Origin: an uncultured Clostridium sp.
GTDB lineage: Bacteria > Bacillota > Clostridia > Lachnospirales > Lachnospiraceae
Length of the DNA: 64,000 nucleotides
Assembly (NCBI GenBank): GCA_947178445.1
Contig: CAMWYJ010000010.1
Coordinates: 1 to 64,000 of the forward strand
Direction of reading: 5' to 3'
This document shows positions 18,389-27,457 of the stretch, in pieces. The notes under the pieces were generated by a model, which was given only the letters and a program-made list of their open reading frames with translations, was not told where the DNA came from and did not search any database. Made by a program: the position numbers and the translations under genes. Positions within the stretch are counted from its first letter, which is position 1; the number at the start of each line of letters is the position of its first letter.

Positions 18389-20452
18389 TTACTTTTTCTC
18401 ACATACAAATCCACACTCTTCATTATTACAGACAAGCTTATTACCTTTCTCTAACATAACTCCACCACATTTCTCACATCTAGTAGCCGATGGTTTCTGC
18501 CATGTCATAAAGTCACATTCCGGATTATCAATGCATCCAAAATATTTCCGTCCCTTTTTGGTCTTTTTCAGCACGACATCCTTGCCACATTTCGGACATT
18601 CCACACCAATTTTTTCATAATGTGGTTTTGTAAAACGACATTCCGGAAAGCCAGGACATGCCAGAAACTTTCCGTGCGGTCCATATTTTACAACAAGCAT
18701 TCTTCCACAGACTTCACAAGGTTCATCTGTCACTTCATCCTCAATCTTAATATGCTCCAATTCCTCGTTTGCTGCCTGGACGGCTGCCTCTAAATCCGGA
18801 TAGAAATTAGAAATAACGGTCTTCCATTCAATACTTCCATCCTCAATGTGATCCAGCAATGACTCCATATTCGCAGTAAATTCTGTATCCACAATAACCG
18901 GGAATGCTTTTTCCATAATCTGGTTCACCGCTTCCCCTAACTCTGTCACATAAAGATTCCTATTTTCCTTCACTACATACCTTCTTGCCAGGATGGTAGA
19001 AATCGTTGGTGCATAGGTACTTGGTCTTCCAATCCCTGCCTCTTCTAATTTGCGAACTAAAGAGCCTTCTGTATAATGAGCCGGCGGCTGTGTAAAATGC
19101 TGCTTATCCACAAAATCTTCTACTGTCACTTCTGTCTCTTTGTCAATCCCCTTGAATTGGTTTTTTAACTCGTCATTTTCATCTTCCATTGCATATACTG
19201 CCATAAAGCCTTCAAATACAAGCTTTGTTGAAGTTGCACCAAACTCATACCCTTTTGCTTCTAGCCGCAGCGTCTCACTTTCGTAACGAGCCGCTTCCAT
19301 ACGGCTTGCCAGAAAACGGTTATAAATAAGCTGATACAAACGGAACTGATCTCTTGACATCTGTTCTTTCAGTTTAACCGGAGATAGTGTTATATCTGTT
19401 GGGCGAATCGCCTCATGCGCATCCTGAATCTTCTGATTGTTCTTCGATTTTTTATTCTCTGTACTGACATACTGCTCCCCATACTGTGAACGAATATACT
19501 CTACCGCCGATTCATTCGCTTCATCAGATATACGGGTAGAATCTGTTCTCAAATACGTAATAAGACCAATGCTTCCCTTTCCCTTGATATCAACACCTTC
19601 ATAAAGCTGCTGGGCAATACGCATGGTTTTGCCCGTGGCAAAGTTAAGCTTTCTCGCTGCTTCCTGCTGTAAAGTCGAAGTGGTAAACGGAAGAGGCGAT
19701 TTTTTTGTGCGGGTTGATTTTTTAATCTCTTTCACAAAAAGCCCAGAGCCTTTGAGCTCTTTTAAAATCTTATCCATCTCATCCTTTGAATGAATCTCTG
19801 CCTTTCCATTTGGTGTCTTTAAAAGCTTCGCTGCAAATGGCTTCTTATTGTTTCCTGCCTTTACCATTGCCTCTAATGTCCAGTACTCCTCTGGTATGAA
19901 ACTATTTACTTCCTCTTCCCTGTCACAAATCAGCTTCAATGCTACCGACTGCACGCGGCCTGCACTTAATCCTCTTTTTACCTTAACCCACAAAACAGGA
20001 CTGATTTTATAACCTACCAAACGGTCTAACACACGCCTTGCCTGCTGGGCATCTACAAGCCCCATATCAATATCTCTTGCATTCTTTAAAGAACCTTTCA
20101 CTGCGTTCTTTGTGATTTCATTAAACGTAATTCTTTTGTAATTCTTATCCTCTAGCTTAAGTGCCTTTGATAAATGCCATGAAATCGCTTCGCCCTCACG
20201 GTCCGGATCAGTTGCGAGGTATACTTTATCAGCCTTCTTCACAGCCTTTCTTAAAGCTGCAAGCAGCTCTCCTTTTCCCCGAATCGTAATATACTTTACT
20301 TCAAAATTGTTATCTGTATCAATCCCCATCTGAGATTTTGGTAAATCTCTCACATGACCATTCGAAGCAATTACCTCGTAATTACTTCCAAGAAATTTTT
20401 TGATTGTTTTAGCTTTTGCCGGTGACTCTACGATAACTAGGTTCTTTGCCAT
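18389..20452 (-). CDS. topA: DNA topoisomerase I
   Basis: A 687-residue type IA topoisomerase that relaxes negative supercoils. The Toprim domain opens MAKNLVIVESPAKAKTIKKF and has the DPDREGEAISWH motif; the active-site tyrosine is in GLITYLRTDSTRIS. Three C-terminal four-cysteine zinc ribbons (from about residue 575) complete the enzyme. It lies between dprA and codY. Confidence 0.97.
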   Translation of the reverse strand: MAKNLVIVESPAKAKTIKKFLGSNYEVIASNGHVRDLPKSQMGIDTDNNFEVKYITIRGKGELLAALRKAVKKADKVYLATDPDREGEAISWHLSKALKLEDKNYKRITFNEITKNAVKGSLKNARDIDMGLVDAQQARRVLDRLVGYKISPVLWVKVKRGLSAGRVQSVALKLICDREEEVNSFIPEEYWTLEAMVKAGNNKKPFAAKLLKTPNGKAEIHSKDEMDKILKELKGSGLFVKEIKKSTRTKKSPLPFTTSTLQQEAARKLNFATGKTMRIAQQLYEGVDIKGKGSIGLITYLRTDSTRISDEANESAVEYIRSQYGEQYVSTENKKSKNNQKIQDAHEAIRPTDITLSPVKLKEQMSRDQFRLYQLIYNRFLASRMEAARYESETLRLEAKGYEFGATSTKLVFEGFMAVYAMEDENDELKNQFKGIDKETEVTVEDFVDKQHFTQPPAHYTEGSLVRKLEEAGIGRPSTYAPTISTILARRYVVKENRNLYVTELGEAVNQIMEKAFPVIVDTEFTANMESLLDHIEDGSIEWKTVISNFYPDLEAAVQAANEELEHIKIEDEVTDEPCEVCGRMLVVKYGPHGKFLACPGFPECRFTKPHYEKIGVECPKCGKDVVLKKTKKGRKYFGCIDNPECDFMTWQKPSATRCEKCGGVMLEKGNKLVCNNEECGFVCEKK

Positions 20453-20475
20453 GGCGGCTCCTCCAATATTAATAA

Positions 20476-21582
20476 TTATAATCTGATTGCATAATAGTTC
20501 CTGGCTGTTTCAATTATAATACTATCTAGTACCATGCGATTCAGTGCCTTTAATACATCCTGTGGTGCAATCTGTACATCCGCGATAATATCATCTATAT
20601 ACCTAGGATCAATTCGCAAACAACTATACACCATTTTTTCCAGGGGTGCAAGTGACATTTTTGAAATATTGCTCTGCAAAGCATCAAAATAACTGTTTTT
20701 TGCACTATCATTTCCCTTAACATGCAATATATCTAAAATATCTGCCACCTCCGTCACTATATGTGCACCTAACTTGATTAAATGGTTACATCCTACACTT
20801 TTTATATCTGATATCCTTCCCGGAACCGCAAAAACCTCCTTTCCCTGCTCTAATCCCTGGTCAACCGTTATAAAAGTTCCACTCTTTTCCATGGCCTCAA
20901 TCACCAGTATTCCATCGCATAAACCCGAAATCAGCCGGTTTCTTTGCGGGAACAGACCGGAAACAGGGGCGATTCCTATATTGCTTTCTGATAAAATCCC
21001 ACCCTGTTCCTGCAGTTTCATAAATAACTCATAATTCTCTTTTGGATAAACCTGGTCAATTCCGCCACCAATTATCCCCATCGTATATCCGTTGCCCTCT
21101 AATGCACCCTGATGTGCCATCCCATCCACCCCCCGGGCAAGACCGCTTATTACTGATATACCGGATACTGCAAGCTCTCTTCCAAAAAAACGTGCCATTT
21201 CCAAACCATACCTGGTACAATTCCTTGCTCCAATCACCGCCACAATCTTCTTATGCTCCGGCGGCAGGCTGCCCTTCAAATACAGGCCACAAGGTGCATC
21301 CGGTATGTATTGATACTGTCTTGGATATTCGGGCATCGATGGATATAGAAATCGAATCCCCCTTTTTTCCAATTCTAAAAATTCCCTCACCACCTGCTCT
21401 TCTTGCCTTGAAGCGATACATTCATTCGTCACAGATTCTTTTTTTAAAAATTTTTTAATCTCTTCCTCCGGTGCATAAAACACCGTCTCAGGCGAACCGA
21501 AATACTCCATCATCGCCCATACCGTTTTACGCCCTATTCCTTCTATATTATTAATCCAATACCAATAATGTGCCTCTGTCAT
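20476..21582 (-). CDS. dprA: DNA-processing protein DprA
   Basis: A 368-residue DprA/Smf with the Rossmann-fold signature VIGARNCTRYG, the SGLARGVDGMAH and GGGIDQVYP motifs, and a C-terminal winged-helix-like domain. It protects incoming single-stranded DNA and loads RecA during transformation. Its start overlaps the comM stop by four bases. The pair comM-dprA suggests transformation capacity, but no uptake genes are in view. Confidence 0.95.
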   Translation of the reverse strand: MTEAHYWYWINNIEGIGRKTVWAMMEYFGSPETVFYAPEEEIKKFLKKESVTNECIASRQEEQVVREFLELEKRGIRFLYPSMPEYPRQYQYIPDAPCGLYLKGSLPPEHKKIVAVIGARNCTRYGLEMARFFGRELAVSGISVISGLARGVDGMAHQGALEGNGYTMGIIGGGIDQVYPKENYELFMKLQEQGGILSESNIGIAPVSGLFPQRNRLISGLCDGILVIEAMEKSGTFITVDQGLEQGKEVFAVPGRISDIKSVGCNHLIKLGAHIVTEVADILDILHVKGNDSAKNSYFDALQSNISKMSLAPLEKMVYSCLRIDPRYIDDIIADVQIAPQDVLKALNRMVLDSIIIETARNYYAIRL

Positions 21583-23114
21583 TGCCGTATTCCCCCTTTA
21601 TGAAAATCCGGCAGCCTGTATGACAAAGCCTCCCAAATATGTTCACAGGTAACCTGCTCCTTCTTATCAAGATCGGCTATCGTTCTTGCAACCTTCAAAA
21701 GCTTCGCTAAGCCTCTGGCCGATAAATCATATTTTTCAAATATTTCCTTTTGCAATGCCTTTTCCTCTCCTTGAAGATTGCATATATCCTCTAACATATT
21801 ACCTGGAATCTGAGAGTTATATAGCAAGTTATATGGCATTAACCGTTTCCTTTGTATCTTGTGGGCATCTTCCACCCGTTTCCTTATCTCTTCCGAAGAC
21901 TCTGCTTCCTCATTGCTGAACAATTCCTCATATTCCATCTTTTTTACGGAAATATTCATATCCATCCGGTCAAGCATAGGCTCCGACATTTTATTTAAAT
22001 ACCGCTCAATCTGGGGTGTTGTGCAACGGCATTTGCTAAGATCCGGATAAAATCCACACGGACATGGATTCATAGCTGCTACAAGCATAAAATCACAAAA
22101 AAATGTATAGCTTCCCTGCAGTCTTGAAATCGTAACTGTCCCATCCTCTAAGGGCTGCCGCATCATCTCAATCAAATTCCTCGGAAATTCCAAAAGCTCA
22201 TCCAAAAATAACACTCCTCTGTGTGCCAAACTGATTTCTCCCGGTCTTGGATTTACTCCCCCGCCAATCAACGCCTGGGCAGTGATGGAATGATGCGGTG
22301 CTCTGAACGGTCTTCTTGTAAGCAGTCCCTGTTCTGGCTCTAACAGACCATTTACACTATATATTTTTGTAATTTCAATACTTTCCTCATAGGTCAACTC
22401 CGGCATAATCGTAGAAATTCTTTTTGCTGCCATCGATTTTCCAGCTCCCGGTGGTCCTGAATATAATATATTGTGCATTCCTGCCACCGCAATTTCTGTT
22501 GCACGTTTTAGTACCTTCTGTCCCTTCATATCTGAAAAATCCATCGGAAAACTCTCTGTTACAGGACTATAAACGTCCATAAAAGGCTCCGGTAAAATCT
22601 CCGTTTCACCTGTCAAATGTTTCACTACCTGTTTAAGACTCTTTGCCCCTAAAATCGTTACATCCGAAATAAATGCTGCCTCTTTGCGGTTTACATATGG
22701 CAAAATAACGGTATGAATTCCCTGTTTCTTTGCAAAATCCACAATTGATAAAATTCCCCGTACACCTCTCACATCACCATTTAATGAAAGCTCCCCAATA
22801 ATCAAAACATCCTCTAAACATTCATTGGCAATATAACCGTAAGCTGCCAATAGGGCAATACTAATGGGTAAATCAAAAACAGAACCTTCTTTCCGGATAT
22901 CCGCCGGTGATAAATTCACGGTAATCCGCTTTGGAGGTAGTAAATAGCCAGAATTCTTAAGGGCAGTTCTCACCCTGTCACTGGCTTCGCGAACTTCAGA
23001 TGCTAAAAAACCTACCATATTAAATATCGGTAGTCCTTCGCTGACATCGGCCTCCACTGTAATGAGCCTTCCTTCCACTCCATGCAGTGTGCCGCTTAGA
23101 ACTTTGTTATACAT
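21579..23114 (-). CDS. comM: YifB/ComM-family Mg-chelatase-like AAA ATPase
   Basis: A 511-residue protein with an N-terminal Lon-protease-like domain and a Mg-chelatase AAA core: Walker A GPPGAGKSM (about residue 219) and Walker B GVLFLDELLEF. A cysteine cluster (CPCGFYPD..CRC) is typical of the family. In Haemophilus and Vibrio, ComM is a helicase that promotes branch migration during transformation. It heads the comM-dprA-topA-codY group behind a good promoter. Confidence 0.94.
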   Translation of the reverse strand: MYNKVLSGTLHGVEGRLITVEADVSEGLPIFNMVGFLASEVREASDRVRTALKNSGYLLPPKRITVNLSPADIRKEGSVFDLPISIALLAAYGYIANECLEDVLIIGELSLNGDVRGVRGILSIVDFAKKQGIHTVILPYVNRKEAAFISDVTILGAKSLKQVVKHLTGETEILPEPFMDVYSPVTESFPMDFSDMKGQKVLKRATEIAVAGMHNILYSGPPGAGKSMAAKRISTIMPELTYEESIEITKIYSVNGLLEPEQGLLTRRPFRAPHHSITAQALIGGGVNPRPGEISLAHRGVLFLDELLEFPRNLIEMMRQPLEDGTVTISRLQGSYTFFCDFMLVAAMNPCPCGFYPDLSKCRCTTPQIERYLNKMSEPMLDRMDMNISVKKMEYEELFSNEEAESSEEIRKRVEDAHKIQRKRLMPYNLLYNSQIPGNMLEDICNLQGEEKALQKEIFEKYDLSARGLAKLLKVARTIADLDKKEQVTCEHIWEALSYRLPDFHKGGIRQ

Positions 23115-23150
23115 ATAATCTCCTGTTCCTCTCCAGACCGGAACAAATAT

Positions 23151-23179
23151 ATTATACTATGATTTAATATAATATGCAA
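23151..23179 (-). promoter_or_regulatory. Sigma-A promoter for comM operon
   Basis: On the minus strand TTGCAT and TATAAT are separated by exactly 17 bases; the -10 lies about 37 bases upstream of the comM ATG. It probably drives comM-dprA-topA and perhaps codY. Confidence 0.7.
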
Positions 23180-23388
23180 TTCATATTTATATTATATGTA
23201 TATTTTTTTCTTAATTCGTATACTATCATTTCATATAGATGTATTGTTCTTTGAAACAAAAGAAATTTTTATGCTGCAGAAAATTTTTGCAAAATAGAAA
23301 GACTATCGATTGGTTTTTTGCATTAGAACTGTATTCCTGCTTCTTATATACATTCTACCCAAACAATAGTCTTCTCTTTTAACCATCT

Positions 23389-23838
23389 CTAATTTAACAG
23401 CTTTTTTAACTCATCCATAAAGATATTTACATCTTTAAACTCCCGGTAAACGGAAGCAAAACGCACATAAGCAACCTGATCCAATTCCTTTAATTCATCC
23501 ATAACAATTTCACCGATGACAGTACTCTCAACCTCTTTTTGCTCTAAATTAAAAACTGCTGTCTCAATCCGGTCAACACATCTTTCAATATCATCTACTG
23601 AAATCGGACGTTTGTGACAGGATTTGATAACACCTGACTCAATTTTTGACCGGTCATACGCTTCCCGAATCTTATCTTTTTTAATAATGATAAGTGGAAT
23701 CGTCTCAACTTTCTCATAAGTTGTAAAACGCTTGCCACAGTCGTCACACTCTCTTCTCCTTCGAATAGAGCTGTTATCATCTGCTGGTCTTGAATCAATT
23801 ACTCTTGTATTATCTTCTCCGCAAAACGGACATTTCAT
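23389..23838 (-). CDS. nrdR: Transcriptional repressor NrdR
   Basis: A 149-residue NrdR. The N-terminal zinc ribbon (CPFCG at 3-7, then CDDCG) binds NrdR boxes and the ATP-cone domain (about 49-139) senses dATP/ATP, shutting off ribonucleotide reductase genes when dATP is high. No nrd genes lie in this window. It follows the YmxH-like gene by 54 bases and has a strong AAAGGAGG site. Confidence 0.97.
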   Translation of the reverse strand: MKCPFCGEDNTRVIDSRPADDNSSIRRRRECDDCGKRFTTYEKVETIPLIIIKKDKIREAYDRSKIESGVIKSCHKRPISVDDIERCVDRIETAVFNLEQKEVESTVIGEIVMDELKELDQVAYVRFASVYREFKDVNIFMDELKKLLN

Positions 23839-23892
23839 ATGTAATTCCTCCTTTGGTTATCTTTTGACTAAATGCTTTTTTAATGCATTCGT

Positions 23893-24150
23893 CTAATCGT
23901 CCCTCATAAGCGCCTTTTCCAAATTGACATCCACAAGTATAATATCCGGTCCAATCCGAACCACATCACAAAAACGGATATAATATCTTAAGCATTTACT
24001 AAAGCAGGAAAAGAAATGTATCGGAGTAGGCACGATCAACGCACAAATTTGTCCGTTACATTCATCAAATTCAATATCCGCCACACATCCAATTCTCTTA
24101 CAATCCTTGCAATTAATAACTTCTTTCTGTTTCAGGTCAAGAAACGTCAT
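23893..24150 (-). CDS. YlmC/YmxH-family PRC-barrel protein
   Basis: About 85 residues matching the YlmC/YmxH family: KEVIN..CKRIGCVADIEFDECNGQICALIV is the PRC-barrel core. The family is common in spore-forming Firmicutes and often sits near sporulation or cell-division genes; its function is unknown. I chose the ATG at 24150 because it aligns with the family's usual start; upstream in-frame starts exist and none has a strong ribosome site. Probably co-transcribed with nrdR. Confidence 0.8.
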   Translation of the reverse strand: MTFLDLKQKEVINCKDCKRIGCVADIEFDECNGQICALIVPTPIHFFSCFSKCLRYYIRFCDVVRIGPDIILVDVNLEKALMRDD

Positions 24151-24329
24151 AAATGACACCATTTTCATTCTTAACAACAATATATGCTGTATTTTTAATA
24201 AAAAGACACATTTCTTGTGATTAACATAATATGTTTACGTTTCTATTATACATGATATAATAAAAAAAATCTACTATATTTTTACAATTTCTTAACCTTC
24301 CTATTTAAACCTTGTGGGACATATACTCT

Positions 24330-25118
24330 TTACAAAATAACCTTTACCGGACATTTTTCTTTGCAGTTTCCACAATGGGTACATTTTTTCTGGTCAATGT
24401 ATGCCAGATTATTCTCCACTGTAATTGCTTCAGACGGACAGTTTCTGGCACACAGTCCACAGCCGATGCAGCCTGTCTGACACACCTTTTTCACCTCTAT
24501 GCCCTTATCCTTAGAACTACACTTCACATGGCAGACTGCATCCGCCGGCACAAGCTCAATCAGGTGTTTTGGACATTCTGCAACACATTTTCCACAAGCC
24601 TTGCATTTTTCAGAATCGACCACCGCAACACCATCTATGATCTCGATTGCATCAAACGGACAGACCTTTTTACAATTGCCATACCCTGTACAGCCGTAGG
24701 TGCAGGCTTTTGCACCTCCTCCCGGATTATTCATGGCTAGCTTACAGTCTTCCACTCCTACATATTCATAATAATCTTTGGCCTTTTCACAGGTTCCTGC
24801 ACATTTTACATAGGCAGTCATCCGGACAGAATCTTTTGCATCTACACCCATAATCTTACCAATATCTGCTGCACAGGCATCTCCGCCAACCGGACAACTA
24901 TTTACAGATGCCTCGCCCTTTGCAATCGCTGCTGCCAAGCCATCACAACCTGCAAAACCACAGCCACCACAATTGTTACCGGGCAGACATTCTCTAACCG
25001 CTACTTCCTTCTCATCTACTTCAACTTCAAATTTTTCCCCGGCAATTCCAAGTAAAATCCCTATTAAGGCTCCGGTTCCGCCTACAATTGCCATTGCAAG
25101 TAAAATTGATGTCACCAT
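24330..25118 (-). CDS. rnfB: Rnf complex subunit RnfB (iron-sulfur)
   Basis: A 262-residue RnfB. An N-terminal membrane anchor (about 4-24) is followed by the four-cysteine domain CLPGNNCGGCGFAGC and then four ferredoxin-type CxxCxxCxxxCP-like clusters, more than the two found in proteobacterial RnfB. It accepts electrons from ferredoxin for the Na+- or H+-pumping ferredoxin:NAD+ oxidoreductase. It is the last gene of the rnf operon. Confidence 0.96.
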   Translation of the reverse strand: MVTSILLAMAIVGGTGALIGILLGIAGEKFEVEVDEKEVAVRECLPGNNCGGCGFAGCDGLAAAIAKGEASVNSCPVGGDACAADIGKIMGVDAKDSVRMTAYVKCAGTCEKAKDYYEYVGVEDCKLAMNNPGGGAKACTYGCTGYGNCKKVCPFDAIEIIDGVAVVDSEKCKACGKCVAECPKHLIELVPADAVCHVKCSSKDKGIEVKKVCQTGCIGCGLCARNCPSEAITVENNLAYIDQKKCTHCGNCKEKCPVKVIL

Positions 25119-25130
25119 ACCTTTCGCCTC

Positions 25131-25706
25131 CTACTTTATCAATCCGGAAAATCCAAAAAATGCCATTGCCATCAGTCCTGCTGTCACCAATACGATTGGC
25201 GTTCCCTTAAAAGACTCCGGCACATCATTATACTCAATCTTCTCCCTGATTCCCGCCATAATGATAATTGCGACTGTAAAACCCAACGCAGTTCCAAAAC
25301 CATTCACTACAGAAGATAAAAAGCCATAATCCTTCTGCACATTAATCAGTGCCACACCAAGTACCGCACAATTTGTTGTAATCAGAGGTAAATACACACC
25401 TAGCGCTGAATACAGAGATGGGATTTTTTTCTTTAAAAACATCTCTACAAACTGTACCAATGCTGCAATAACCAGAATAAACACAATGGTCTGTAAATAA
25501 GTGATATCCAGCTTAACCAATACAAAACGATAAATCAGATTCGTCACTGCTGAGGCAATCGTGATGACAAATATAACCGCTCCACCCATTCCGGCTGCCG
25601 TATCCACTTTTTTTGATACACCAATAAACGGACAGAGTCCTAAGAACTGGCTTAATACTACATTATTTACCAATGCTGCTCCCACAGCAATCAAAAACAA
25701 ATTCAT
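25131..25706 (-). CDS. rnfA: Rnf complex subunit RnfA
   Basis: A 191-residue integral membrane protein with about six segments and the conserved NNVVLSQFLGLCPF motif near the N-terminus, whose cysteine contributes to a membrane [2Fe-2S] cluster. Its ATG overlaps the stop codon of the Lys/Arg-rich gene upstream, and its ribosome site is made from that gene's last arginine codons. Confidence 0.96.
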   Translation of the reverse strand: MNLFLIAVGAALVNNVVLSQFLGLCPFIGVSKKVDTAAGMGGAVIFVITIASAVTNLIYRFVLVKLDITYLQTIVFILVIAALVQFVEMFLKKKIPSLYSALGVYLPLITTNCAVLGVALINVQKDYGFLSSVVNGFGTALGFTVAIIIMAGIREKIEYNDVPESFKGTPIVLVTAGLMAMAFFGFSGLIK

Positions 25707-26137
25707 CTTCTACGCCTCCTTTTCAGTGTCCGATTCAGCTTTGCAGTCTCTCTACGGTCTTGAATCCTGCGTTTTTTCTCCTGCCGTTTCCGCTCAGATT
25801 CCTTCTTATGCTTTGCTGCATTTTTTTTATTTTCTTTTCTTTTTGCAGAACGCATTACCCGTCTGCAAAAACGTTTATGATAACGGTTCATGCGTCCTGC
25901 TGCTCTTCTATGTTTTTTGCTGATATTTCGGCATCTTTTCGCATATACCATGGACTGTCTGCATTTTTTCTTATGTGCCTTCTGTTCCTTTCTTACTTTA
26001 CGCTCGTGAAGCTTTTTCAGCCTTCCCATATGCAAAAAGTGTAATCGTTCATATTTTCTCAGAATTCGTAAATGTGCTTTGATTCTTTGCCACTTACGCT
26101 TTATAAATCCCTTACCGGAGCAAATGGGCTGTTTCAT
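25703..26137 (-). CDS. Unrecognised Lys/Arg-rich protein inside the rnf operon
   Basis: A 144-residue protein of which 62 residues (43%) are Lys or Arg, ending in five arginines, with four cysteines (6, 59, 69, 91) and no membrane segment. I do not recognise a family. It looks real: it fills the only gap between rnfE and rnfA, starts one base inside the rnfE stop (TGATG) seven bases after AGGAGG, and its stop overlaps the rnfA start (ATGA). Predicted mostly helical. It might bind nucleic acid, ribosomes or acidic lipids, or be an assembly factor for Rnf; none of this can be shown from sequence. Confidence 0.7.
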   Translation of the reverse strand: MKQPICSGKGFIKRKWQRIKAHLRILRKYERLHFLHMGRLKKLHERKVRKEQKAHKKKCRQSMVYAKRCRNISKKHRRAAGRMNRYHKRFCRRVMRSAKRKENKKNAAKHKKESERKRQEKKRRIQDRRETAKLNRTLKRRRRR

Positions 26138-26853
26138 CAGGTCTCCTCCTTTTCCCGCTTAATACTTTCAGTTGTGAAGGTCTTCCCTCCACAAAGTGTA
26201 TTGGTACATCCTGCGCAGCCATCTTTTGCACATACGCAAACTGCTGCATCTGCTTTTTTCGCCTTATTGAGTTTTATCTTGTTCTGGACTGCAATCAGGC
26301 AGGCAAGCACGAAAAATGCCCCTGGAGCCAAAATCAATATTGTCACCGGTTCATAGCTTTCCGGCATCAGGCGAAAGCTAAAAATTGTTCCATTTCCAAA
26401 CAATTCACGAAAAATACCAATCGCAGTAAGTCCAACCGTAAAACCAAGTCCCATTCCAATTCCATCAAACATCGAAAGCCATACATCATTCTTCGACGCA
26501 AAGCTCTCTGCACGCCCCAAAATAATACAGTTTACAACAATCAACGGAATATAAATTCCAAGGGTATCATAAAGCGATGGAATAAATCCCTGCAGCAAAA
26601 ACTGTACAATGGTAACAAATGATGCAATTATTACAATATAAGCTGGTATTCTTACTTTATCCGGTATCACCTTCCGAAGAGCGGAAATCATCATATTACT
26701 TAACACAAGCACAACCGTCGTGGTAAGCCCCATACCAAGACCTCCAAGTGCCGAGGTTGTTACTGCCATGGTCGGACACATACCAAGCATCTGTACAAAG
26801 GTAGGATTTTCCTTCACAATACCACAATATAAACGTTCAATTGTCTTATTCAT
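26137..26853 (-). CDS. rnfE: Rnf complex subunit RnfE with cysteine-rich tail
   Basis: About 238 residues. Six membrane segments and the NPTFVQMLGMCPTMAV motif identify RnfE, partner of RnfA. The start at 26853 follows GAGGAGGTGGG; the longer frame overlaps rnfG. Unusually, after the last membrane segment there is a cytoplasmic tail with five cysteines spaced C-x-C-x4-C-x2-C-x4-C (about 206-221), which could hold a metal or cluster. Confidence 0.94.
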   Translation of the reverse strand: MNKTIERLYCGIVKENPTFVQMLGMCPTMAVTTSALGGLGMGLTTTVVLVLSNMMISALRKVIPDKVRIPAYIVIIASFVTIVQFLLQGFIPSLYDTLGIYIPLIVVNCIILGRAESFASKNDVWLSMFDGIGMGLGFTVGLTAIGIFRELFGNGTIFSFRLMPESYEPVTILILAPGAFFVLACLIAVQNKIKLNKAKKADAAVCVCAKDGCAGCTNTLCGGKTFTTESIKREKEET

Positions 26854-26866
26854 GTTCCCACCTCCT

Positions 26867-27457
26867 CTATTCCAATACACCAATATAGTAAAGTCCTGCA
26901 TTTACACCATTTGTCACTGCATTGGTCGTAATCGTTGCTCCAGATATTGCATCTATCTCATTTTCAGAGGCAGCACCATTTTTCGTATATTGAAAGTTCT
27001 CTACCTTCTTATCTGAAAACTGTTCTTTAAATTTCTCATCTTTTGCCTTCATTCCAAGACCTGCTGTTTCACTTAAAGAGAGAAATGAAATACCGTTTAA
27101 CGTCCCATCGCTTTTTACACCCATTGCAAACTGAATGTCTCCGCCGTATCCCTCATGATCGGTCACTGTCAGCACATAACCAATCGGATTTTTGTCTTTG
27201 TCATAGACTCCCATTGCTTCATCGATGACTGCATCCCAGCCATTTTTCTTAAATTCTTTGGTGATTTCGCCATTTAAGGGCAGTTCCGCAAAAGAATCTG
27301 CCTCAGCAAAAACTTCTTTGTAGGCCTCCTCTTTCGCCCTTTGCTGCTCTTTCGCAATAGGTTCCTTCGTAATCTGATAGACAAAGCCAAGCAACAATCC
27401 AGCTACTAACGTAATCACCAGCAAAGAAAACGTATTCTTAACACTTTCATTACTCAT
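26867..27457 (-). CDS. rnfG: Rnf complex subunit RnfG (covalent FMN)
   Basis: A 196-residue protein with one N-terminal membrane segment (about 10-30) and an FMN-binding domain. The motif DAISGATITTNAV (about 168-180) contains the threonine to which FMN is attached by a phosphoester bond by ApbE, encoded 5 kb upstream in the same direction. It overlaps the rnfD stop region by 8 bases. Confidence 0.96.
   Translation of the reverse strand: MSNESVKNTFSLLVITLVAGLLLGFVYQITKEPIAKEQQRAKEEAYKEVFAEADSFAELPLNGEITKEFKKNGWDAVIDEAMGVYDKDKNPIGYVLTVTDHEGYGGDIQFAMGVKSDGTLNGISFLSLSETAGLGMKAKDEKFKEQFSDKKVENFQYTKNGAASENEIDAISGATITTNAVTNGVNAGLYYIGVLE

Noticed and set aside
25561-26044. Plus-strand frames opposite rnfA and the Lys/Arg-rich gene
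   Set aside because: They are antisense to a gene with coupled start and stop sites, lack ribosome sites, and their hydrophobic composition is the expected mirror of Lys/Arg codons.
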